DNA from: an uncultured Coriobacteriaceae bacterium
GTDB lineage: Bacteria; Actinomycetota; Coriobacteriia; Coriobacteriales; QAMH01
Direction of reading: 5' to 3'
NCBI GenBank assembly: GCA_900544245.1
Contig: UQUH01000004.1
Span: forward strand, 1 to 63,812
Length of the DNA: 63,812 nucleotides
Shown: in pieces, positions 57,832 through 63,812 of the stretch
How the letters are laid out: each line of letters starts with the position of its first letter
Position numbering within the stretch: the stretch's first letter is position 1
Notes under the pieces: model-generated
Told to the model about the DNA's origin: nothing
The model's database searches: none
Seen by the model: the letters and a program-made list of their open reading frames with translations, nothing else
Made by a program: the position numbers and the translations under genes

Positions 57832-59386
57832 TGTCGGTCACCTTTTTGCCGACGGTCTTGCGCAGGACGAAGAGCGCGCCAACGATGAGGACGATGCCGA
57901 TGATCAGGCAAATCACCCAGTTCTGCACGAAGCCCGCGATGATGAAGCAGACAAACGAGACGGACGCGACCGTGAGCACGTAGGGCAGCTGCGTCTGAAC
58001 GTGCACGATGTGGTTCACGTTCGCACCGGCAGACGCCATGATCGTCGTATCCGAAATGGGCGAGCAGTGATCGCCACAGACGGCGCCGGCAAGGCACGCG
58101 GAGATGCCGATGGTAAGCAGCTCGGGCTGGCCGGCGAAGATGGGCAGCACGATGGGGATGAGAATGCCGAAGGTGCCCCAGCTCGTGCCCGTGGCAAACG
58201 CAAGGCCAAGGGCGACGAGGAAGATGATGGCGGGCAGCATGCTGTACAGGCCGGCGGCGGCGCCCTCCATGAGGCTGGCGACGAAGACATCGGCGCCAAG
58301 CGCGCTTGTCGCGAGCTTGAGCGTGAGCGCGAAGGTGAGGATGAGCAGCGCCGGGACCATCGCCCTGAAGCCGTCGACGATGCACACAGCCGCATCGCCG
58401 AAGCTGATGACGCGACGGCACAACAGGTAGATGAACGTGATGACGAGCGCGATGATGGAGCCCCAGGGCAAGCCGACTGATGCGCTCGTATTGCCAAACG
58501 CCAGGGCGAGATCGCCGAAGCCCTCGGCTTCCGGATCCCAGAATCCGCCGATGTACATCATACCGATGACGCAGCATACGATGAGGATGATGACGGGGAT
58601 GAGCATGTCAACGAGACGCGAGCGCGGGTTGTCGAGCTTCTCCTCGCTGCCAAGCGAGCCGAGCATGCCATCACGGTAGGCCTCGATTTCGGCACGAGCC
58701 ATGGGGCCGTAATCGAAGCCCATGACGACGATGACGATGATGAAGACGATGGTGAGCAGCGAGTAGAAATTATAGGGAATCGCCTGGATGAAGAGCTGAA
58801 TGCCCGTGATACCGGAATTCAAATCGTTAGCCGTGGCCGAGACAGCTGCAGCCCACGAAGATATGGGAGCGATCATGCAGATGGGCGCCGCCGTCGCGTC
58901 GATGATGTAGGACAGCTTGGCACGCGAGATCTTCTGCTCGTCGGTCACGGGGCGCATGACCGCGCCCACCGTGAGACAGTTGAAGTAGTCATCGATGAAG
59001 ATGAGCACACCGAGGGCAAAGGTCGCGAGCTGCGCGCCCACACGCGTCTTGATGTGACGGGCGGCCCAGGCGCCGAAGGCAGCCGAAGCGCCCGACTTGT
59101 TGATGAGCGCGACCATGATGCCGAGCATCACGAGAAATATGAAGATGCCGGCATTGGCCGAGTCGCTAATGGCGTTGATAAATCCAACGGCCATCGCGTC
59201 ATCGCCCTCGCCTATCTCACCGGAGATGATGAAGTTAATGGTGTTGACCGGGTCGAAGCCCGCAAGCAACAGCGCACCTACGACGATGCCGACGAAAAGC
59301 GACGTATAGGTTTCCTTGGTGATGAGCGCCAAGACGATGGCGACGATGGGCGGCACGAGCGCCCAGAAGGTTCCGATAAACTCCAT
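57827..59386 (-). CDS. NhaC-family Na+/H+ antiporter, second copy
   Basis: A 519-residue inner-membrane protein with about 12 helices. Motifs are FIDDYFNCLTVGAVMRPVTD, ATAAPICMIAPISSWAAAVS, FATGTSWGTFGILIPIV and CGDHCSPISDTTIMASAG, all typical of the larger NhaC/YuiF/TetB branch that includes sodium-coupled transporters of organic substrates. It is the first gene of a run with the adenylation enzyme, decarboxylase and carrier. A minus-strand TATAAT (59429-59424) and a GCGAA-T-TTCGC palindrome (59441-59451) mark the probable promoter. Confidence 0.88.
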   Translation of the reverse strand: MEFIGTFWALVPPIVAIVLALITKETYTSLFVGIVVGALLLAGFDPVNTINFIISGEIGEGDDAMAVGFINAISDSANAGIFIFLVMLGIMVALINKSGASAAFGAWAARHIKTRVGAQLATFALGVLIFIDDYFNCLTVGAVMRPVTDEQKISRAKLSYIIDATAAPICMIAPISSWAAAVSATANDLNSGITGIQLFIQAIPYNFYSLLTIVFIIVIVVMGFDYGPMARAEIEAYRDGMLGSLGSEEKLDNPRSRLVDMLIPVIILIVCCVIGMMYIGGFWDPEAEGFGDLALAFGNTSASVGLPWGSIIALVITFIYLLCRRVISFGDAAVCIVDGFRAMVPALLILTFALTLKLATSALGADVFVASLMEGAAAGLYSMLPAIIFLVALGLAFATGTSWGTFGILIPIVLPIFAGQPELLTIGISACLAGAVCGDHCSPISDTTIMASAGANVNHIVHVQTQLPYVLTVASVSFVCFIIAGFVQNWVICLIIGIVLIVGALFVLRKTVGKKVTDK

Positions 59387-59518
59387 GTTCTCCCCAATAC
59401 ATGTCTATGTGACAATCGCGCATATTATAGGCATCTTTATGCGAATTTCGCGGCACGAAGCGCATGATAGAATTGAGAGGCAGCATACGAACCGCCGATT
59501 AACCTCGGGAGAGATGCC

Positions 59519-61036
59519 ATGTTCGAACAAGACCACATCTGGGTTGGACAGGGCGAAGTCCCCTGCAACCTACTTCTCAACCAGGCAAACCGTCATGGCC
59601 TCATCGCCGGCGCATCCGGCACGGGCAAGACCGTCACCCTCAAGGTGCTCGCCGAAGGCTTCTCGAAAGCCGGCGTGCCCGTCTTCATGGCCGATGTGAA
59701 GGGCGATGTGACCGGTATTGCGCAAGCAGGCGACGATACCGAGAACATCACCAAGCGTGTCGAGAAGTTCGGCATTGAGGACTGGCAGCTCGAGGGTTGC
59801 CCCACGCGCCTATGAGACATGCTTGATGACCAGGGCATTCCCGTGCGTATCACGATCTCGGACATGGGGCCCATCATGCTCTCGCGCCTACTCGAGCTCA
59901 CTGAAGTGCAGGAAGGTGTGCTCAACATCGTCTTTCGCATTGCCGATGACCAGCAAATGCTGCTCATCGACCTCAAGGACCTGCGTGCGATGCTCAACTA
60001 CGTCTCGGAGCACTCCAAGGAGATCGAGACTACGTACGGCAAGGTCTCGTCGCAGTCGGTTGGCGCGATCCTGCGCGCGCTCATTGCCATCGAGGACCAG
60101 GGTGGCGACACCTTCTTCGGCGAGCCCAACCTCGACCTCAACGACTGGTTCGCAACTGACAAGAACGGCCAGGGCTACGTCAACGTGCTCAATGCGGCGC
60201 GCCTCATCAATAGCCCGCAAATCTACGCGATGTTCCTGTTGTGGATGCTCAGCGAGCTGTTCGAGACGCTGCCCGAGGTGGGCGATGGTGACAAGCCCAA
60301 GTTCGTCTTCTTCTTCGACGAGGCACACCTGCTCTTCAATGGCATGCCCAAGGAGCTACTCGACAAGATCGTCCAGGTCGTGAAGCTCATCCGCTCGAAG
60401 GGCGTGGGCGTGTACTTTATCACGCAGTCACCGTCTGATATCCCCGACGAGGTACTCGCGCAACTCTCGAACCGCATCCAGCACGGACTGCGCGCCTACA
60501 CCCCAGCCGAGCAGAAAGCCGTGAAGGCCGCCGCGCAATCCTTCCGCGAGAACCCGGCGTTCAACGCGAAGGACAAGATTCTCGAGCTTGGCACGGGCGA
60601 AGCGCTCGTCTCGTTTCTGGATGAAGAAGGCAAGTCCTGCATCGTCGAGTACGCAAAGATATTGCCGCCGCAGTGCCGCATGGCTGCCGCCGACCCCGAA
60701 GTCATCGACCGGGTGCTTGCTGCACAGGAAGCGCTCATGAGCAAGTACGGCGAGGCGATCGACCGTGAATCGGCTTACGAGCTCATCAGCAAGCAGGCCG
60801 AAGCGCTCGACGAGGAAGCCAAGCAGGCTGCCGAGCAGGCGCAAGCCGACATCGAGGCTGCCGAGGCCGAGAAACGGAAGGCGAAGGAGGCCGAAAAGGC
60901 CGCCGCGGCCGAGGAGAAGCGCGCCCAGAAGGCGCAGCAAGAGGCCGTCAAGCAGGTGGGAAGCGTGCTCGGGCAGATTGGTCGCGAGGCGTCGCGTCAG
61001 ATCATCCGCGGCATCTTTGGCGCGCTCAAGAAGTGA
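59519..61036 (+). pseudogene. HerA-like ATPase (DUF853/YjgR type) interrupted by one in-frame TGA
   Basis: The reading frame is unbroken except for TGA at 59813-59815. The first part has the Walker A GASGTGKTVTLKVLAEGF and ADVKGD. The second has the sequence ISDMGPIMLSRLLELTEVQEGVLNIVFRIADD, the Walker B FVFFFDEAHLLFN, and a coiled-coil C-terminus ending REASRQIIRGIFGALKK. In this family the residue at the TGA is a Trp (FWDVFGE-like), so one G-to-A change in TGG explains it. TGA is a normal stop in nearby genes. Either a recent nonsense mutation, a sequence error, or readthrough. A downstream ATG at 59819 could give a product without the P-loop. Confidence 0.85.
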
Positions 61037-61941
61037 GCGTGCGCCGACATCGCAAGAATGAGACAGATGCCCTGAGCAAATGTCTCATTTTGCTGCTCGT
61101 CGCAGCGCTCGCGCTGTTGCCGGGATGCTCGTCGGCGTTGTCATCGCTGCCAACGACGGGACTTCCCTCGGGCATCGAATACACCGATCTTGGCACCCCC
61201 GATTTTGGCGAGTTTGCCGGGCAAACCGAATCCTTCGAGGAGTACGCCCCGCTTGACGCGCTGGGGCGATGCGGTGCGGCGACCGCGTGCATCGGCCGCG
61301 ACCTCATGCCCACCAAGGAGCGGGGACAAATCAGCTCCATCAAGCCCACGGGCTGGCAGCGCGCTGAGTACGACTTCATCGACGGTGGCCTGCTCTACAA
61401 TCGCTGTCATCTCATCGCCTACAGCCTCACCGCCGAAGACCTCAACGAGCGCAACCTCATCACCGGCACGCGGCAGATGAACCTCGCGATGACCGAGTTC
61501 GAGAAGCTCGTGTGCGACTACGTGGAAGACACCGGCAATCACGTGCTATACCGGGTCACACCCGTATTCGAGGGCATCGAACTCGTCGCGCGGGGCGTGC
61601 AGATGGAGGCGTTGTCCGTGGAGGATGACGGCGAGGCTATCTGCTTCAACGTCTTCATCCCCAACGAGCAAGACGGCATTGGCATCGATTATCTAACAGG
61701 GTATAGCTGGCTAGCTGGAGAGAGCGATGGCACGAGCTCGAAGAACGGCGAAGGTGCTGCCGGGAAAAATGGCGACGAGACCACATGCGTCTACGTGCTC
61801 AACACGAGCAGCAAGCGCTTCCACCTCCCCACCTGCGATTCCGTCCCCACCATCAGCGCGAAGAACAAGGCCGAAAGCGACAAGTCCCGTGACGAGTTGA
61901 TAGCCGAGGGCTACAAGCCCTGCGGCAGCTGCAGACCGTAG
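61033..61941 (+). CDS. DNA/RNA non-specific nuclease lipoprotein
   Basis: A 302-residue secreted nuclease. The signal peptide ends in ALLPGCSS, a lipobox. The nuclease core is LLYNRCHLIAYSLTAEDLNERNLITGTRQMN, comparable with the DRGH region of EndA/NucA enzymes though the first residues are altered (N-R-C-H). The C-terminus has VLNTSSKRFHLPTCDSV and KPCGSC, a small Cys/His metal-binding module also seen in other nucleases. The GTG start overlaps the preceding TGA as GTGA. Residues about 9-19, just before the hydrophobic core of the signal, come from a GAGACA-type palindrome. Confidence 0.82.
   Translation: MSVRRHRKNETDALSKCLILLLVAALALLPGCSSALSSLPTTGLPSGIEYTDLGTPDFGEFAGQTESFEEYAPLDALGRCGAATACIGRDLMPTKERGQISSIKPTGWQRAEYDFIDGGLLYNRCHLIAYSLTAEDLNERNLITGTRQMNLAMTEFEKLVCDYVEDTGNHVLYRVTPVFEGIELVARGVQMEALSVEDDGEAICFNVFIPNEQDGIGIDYLTGYSWLAGESDGTSSKNGEGAAGKNGDETTCVYVLNTSSKRFHLPTCDSVPTISAKNKAESDKSRDELIAEGYKPCGSCRP
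61057..61089. repeat. GAGACA-type palindrome in the signal-peptide region of the nuclease gene
   Basis: AATGAGACAGATGCCCTG to AGCAAATGTCTCATT, read in frame as the polar part of the signal peptide. Confidence 0.85.
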
Positions 61942-62150
61942 ATGGAGCGCTGCCCCAGGAGCAAGCTTCCTTCCGATATCCCATATATGACCAAATTAAT
62001 ACGGGGCTTTCTCGGCTTTCTGTCGCAAATATCTCGAGATTCGCCCGATTTCAGTCGGTGAAACTGTTGGATTCGCTCGTTAGCATGGCCTGCGAGGCGA
62101 GGACGAGAGCCGCAACTTCTATGGGCATCGCACTCTTGTCTTTTCGATTA

Positions 62151-62180
62151 TTGCTAGTAAATACCTATTGGACTTATAAT
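62151..62180 (+). promoter_or_regulatory. brnTA promoter
   Basis: TTGCTA, an 18-bp spacer and TATAAT lie 22 bp before the brnT ATG. The rest of the 261-bp gap from the nuclease gene is AT-rich with no other recognisable feature. Confidence 0.65.
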
Positions 62181-62202
62181 AGACACTTGAAAGGTGGTTC
62201 GT

Positions 62203-62478
62203 ATGGAGTTCGAATACGATCCAGCTAAGAGCACGACAAACCTCCTCAAGCATGGCATTGATTTCGAGGAGGCGCAGTCGCTGTGGGAGGACCAAAACTT
62301 AGTTCGATTTCCCATTGATTATGGCGGAGAAAAACGCTGGGGTGTTATATCGCACTACTCTGGGAGCCGATGGGTTGCGGTCTGCACAACACGGGGCAAC
62401 AACACGCGAATCATTTCAGTACGTCGGGCAACCAGAAAAGAGGCTGCGTTTTATGACAAGAAAAACAATGACCGATGA
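62203..62478 (+). CDS. brnT: BrnT family toxin
   Basis: A 91-residue RelE-fold ribonuclease toxin. The opening EFEYDPAKSTTNLLKHGIDFEEAQSLWED and the ending TRIISVRRATRKEAAFYD are diagnostic for BrnT. AAAGGTGG precedes the chosen ATG; the GTG three codons earlier is less likely. It overlaps brnA by 26 bases. The toxin gene comes first, which is the usual order in brnTA and the reverse of most toxin-antitoxin operons. Confidence 0.9.
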   Translation: MEFEYDPAKSTTNLLKHGIDFEEAQSLWEDQNLVRFPIDYGGEKRWGVISHYSGSRWVAVCTTRGNNTRIISVRRATRKEAAFYDKKNNDR

Positions 62479-62713
62479 GGAGTTTGACGAGTACTTCGAT
62501 AATGGCGGCGACATCACTCCCTTTATCGTCGAGGATTCTGTCGAATTTCCCAATCGCAACGACAAGGCTCGCAAGGTAAATATCAGCATGCCGGAGTGGA
62601 TGATTGAAGAGCTTGACGCCACGGCACGTCACTTCGCGACCACACGACAAGGCGTCATTAACATGTGGATTGGCGAACGCCTGGAGAACGAACGCCGTAA
62701 AACCACGGTCTAG
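62453..62713 (+). CDS. brnA: BrnA family antitoxin
   Basis: An 86-residue antitoxin. The N-terminal part (TDEEFDEYFDNGGDITPF) wraps the toxin, and the C-terminal ribbon-helix-helix (KVNISMPEWMIEELDATARHFATTRQGVINMWIGERLE) binds DNA. GAGG lies nine bases before ATG at MTRKTMTDEE. Autoregulation of the promoter upstream of brnT is expected. Confidence 0.88.
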   Translation: MTRKTMTDEEFDEYFDNGGDITPFIVEDSVEFPNRNDKARKVNISMPEWMIEELDATARHFATTRQGVINMWIGERLENERRKTTV

Positions 62714-62717
62714 AAAA

Positions 62718-62750
62718 CCAGACAAAAGTGCCCCGGCGGCAACTGTCTGG
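62718..62750. repeat. CCAGACAAAA-type palindrome after brnA
   Basis: CCAGACAAAAGTGCCCCGGC to GGCAACTGTCTGG, five bases after the brnA stop. It differs from the copy at 18-50 at only a few bases. Confidence 0.85.
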
Positions 62751-62758
62751 GCACAATG

Positions 62759-62801
62759 AAAAACGGGGCGGCTGCTCGAGGCAACCGTCCCGCTCGTTTT
62801 T
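62759..62801. terminator. Bidirectional terminator between brnA and the membrane protein gene
   Basis: CGGGGCGGCTGC and GCAACCGTCCCG form a 12-bp stem with two mismatches and a TCGAG loop. TTTTT follows within nine bases on the plus strand, and AAAAA precedes it, so it can work in both directions. Confidence 0.75.
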
Positions 62802-62828
62802 GCTACTAAGCTGCCGCGCTTTGGGATG

Positions 62829-63353
62829 CTATACGGCCTGGGAGGAAAGGATCTTGGAAAGCTCCTGGGCGCTATTGAAGGGAAGCGAGTCGCGCGGTCC
62901 GCTCACCTGGACCACGTCGCCTTCCCACACCCTGCCCTCATCGGAGAACTTGGGGGAATGCACGATGTAGCTGAAGCGCAGGCGCTTCTGGCTCGCATCG
63001 GGGCTCACGTTGGGATCGTAGTTGAGGTTGTCCAACAGCTCGCGCATGCCGTCGACATAGGCCTGCGGATCGTTGGATTCGAGACGTACCACGCCGACCT
63101 CGGGGTTGTAGAGCACCCCGTCGGAAATGAATATGGTGCGTATGCGCTCGCGACGCCTCTTTTCGGCGATGTGAATGGCAATGCACAGGCCAATGGTTAT
63201 GATCCACCAGAGAATGGTAATGACCAGGTCGCGCATGTCTATGAGGTGGAAACCGAGATAGTTCCAGAGCCACAGGAAAGCGATCGAGGCGACCATCAGA
63301 ATCGCGATAATGATTACGTTGCTTTTTCGCACCGCTTCACCTTCTTTCTGCAT
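62829..63353 (-). CDS. Two-helix membrane protein of unknown function
   Basis: A 174-residue protein with two N-terminal membrane helices (VIIIAILMVASIAFLWLW near residue 15 and LVITILWWIITIGLCIAIHI near residue 45). A basic RRRERIR stretch follows, then a soluble domain of about 110 residues with a beta-strand start (TIFISDGVLYNPEVGVVRLES). I recognise no family. The start at MQKEGEAV is chosen for a GGATGAG upstream, but a start eight codons earlier is possible. It shares a terminator with brnTA. Confidence 0.65.
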   Translation of the reverse strand: MQKEGEAVRKSNVIIIAILMVASIAFLWLWNYLGFHLIDMRDLVITILWWIITIGLCIAIHIAEKRRRERIRTIFISDGVLYNPEVGVVRLESNDPQAYVDGMRELLDNLNYDPNVSPDASQKRLRFSYIVHSPKFSDEGRVWEGDVVQVSGPRDSLPFNSAQELSKILSSQAV

Positions 63354-63447
63354 CGCGTTCTCATCCGGCGGAATCATATAACATTCAAACGAATAATTAC
63401 CCTGTCAAACTGCTAAACGTAATGACGTGCAAGGGAACAGGATGCGC

Positions 63448-63483
63448 AAAAACGAGGAGGGTGGTTCATGAACCACCCTCCTC
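63448..63483 (-). terminator. Terminator of the edge-truncated gene
   Basis: A perfect palindrome with 15-bp arms (GAGGAGGGTGGTTCA and its complement) followed on the minus strand by GTTTTT, a clear intrinsic terminator 27 bases after the stop of the gene that runs off the window. Confidence 0.85.
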
Positions 63484-63509
63484 TTGCTGTCTACCTGCGA
63501 ATATCTAGA

Positions 63510-63812
63510 TTACATCGCCTGGAAGGCGCCGTTGCTCACGCGGGATTCAACCGCCTGCTCCTCGCGCTTCCTTCCCATGATGTGGTCTTCGAAGTCGTCC
63601 ATGTCGCGGGCGCTGTGGCGACGGGCGTACAGCACGCCCAGGCCATAGACAATGGTGACAAGCGCGCCGAAAAGCATCAGCCAGTGCGTCCAGCAGTGGA
63701 TCTCCTCGAAGGCGGCCAGCGCGTTTGCGTCGTCGTCGATGGTGGTGATGTCGGCCAGCGGGTTCTCGGCATCGCCGATGGCCTCGACGGCCGCAACGGC
63801 GGCTGCAGCTGC
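63510..63812 (-). CDS. C-terminal part of a membrane protein, cut by the window edge
   Basis: An open frame of 100 codons with a TAA stop that continues beyond the right edge. The visible part starts Ala-rich (AAAAAVAAVEAIGDAE), has an acidic stretch, one membrane helix (WLMLFGALVTIVYGLGVLYA), and a charged cytoplasmic tail (RRHSARDMDDFEDHIMGRK). It may be the membrane anchor of a surface or secreted protein. Codon use is typical of the chromosome, and a strong terminator follows, which supports a real gene. Confidence 0.7.
   Translation of the reverse strand, partial: AAAAAVAAVEAIGDAENPLADITTIDDDANALAAFEEIHCWTHWLMLFGALVTIVYGLGVLYARRHSARDMDDFEDHIMGRKREEQAVESRVSNGAFQAM

Noticed and set aside
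1..63812. tRNA or rRNA genes
   Set aside because: I looked for T-loop sequences of the GTTCGANNCC kind and rRNA signatures and found only chance matches inside coding genes.

Overview
The window is about 64 kb of a GC-rich bacterial chromosome. The best fit is an anaerobic, gut-type actinobacterium of the class Coriobacteriia (Eggerthellaceae or a relative). This is an inference from content: a FabK-type fatty acid operon, a stand-alone molybdopterin oxidoreductase, an archaeal-type topoisomerase I, a Tat operon joined to hypA/hypB, two NhaC antiporters, ferrous iron transport under a DtxR-type operator, and several promoters with no ribosome binding site before the ATG. No rRNA, tRNA, prophage, transposase or cas gene is visible.

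Layout. 0.07-5.6 kb: type II fatty acid synthesis (fabF, fabG, fabD, fabK, acpP on the minus strand; fabH divergent). 5.7-10.8 kb: a defence-like island of lower GC (Fic protein, Sau3AI/MutH-type restriction enzyme, C5 methyltransferase, DUF4238 protein). 10.9-12.7 kb: Nudix hydrolase, RelE/Phd toxin-antitoxin pair, TatD-associated radical SAM protein. 12.8-13.1 kb: a 41-bp phased repeat array. 13.1-19 kb: serA, a nuclease-like protein, an XRE-cupin regulator and an acyl-CoA synthetase. 19-23 kb: a molybdenum enzyme with two tiny partners and a TetR regulator. 23-30.7 kb: ilvBN, a TauE permease, a cell-wall protein, serC, hpf and a solute-binding lipoprotein. 30.7-30.95 kb: a possible structured RNA. 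31-42.5 kb: one long co-directional block (topA, tmk, holB, ricT, pncB, degV, a degenerate dehydrogenase, rlmKL). 42.5-50.2 kb: comF, nhaC, mtnA, tatB-tatC-hypA-hypB, ahcY. 50.3-54.5 kb: iron uptake (FeoB-associated Cys-rich protein, DtxR regulator, feoB, feoA). 54.5-59.4 kb: carrier protein, PLP decarboxylase, amino-acid adenylating enzyme and a second NhaC. 59.5-63.8 kb: a HerA-like ATPase broken by one TGA, a nuclease lipoprotein, a BrnT/BrnA pair and two membrane proteins, the last cut by the window edge.

The most unusual features are the repeats. (1) A family of 31-33 bp palindromes with ATGAGACA/TGTCTCAT ends occurs about 17 times. It often sits exactly on stop codons, it lies in frame inside rlmKL, comF and a nuclease gene, and several copies form exact inverted pairs. 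(2) A second palindrome family (CCAGACAAAA...TTGTCTGG) has four copies, one forming the end of tmk. (3) Three arrays (near 12.9, 16.5 and 48.8 kb) carry two unrelated short motifs with the same layout: a CG-anchored motif every 41 bp, with one change of orientation inside the array.

Two systems merit follow-up. One is the adenylation enzyme, LysA-type decarboxylase and carrier protein trio, which resembles the logic of butirosin side-chain synthesis (decarboxylation of a carrier-bound amino acid). The other is the iron regulon, in which four 16-bp GTTAG-N6-CTAAC-like operators mark feoA, feoB and the FeoB-associated gene.
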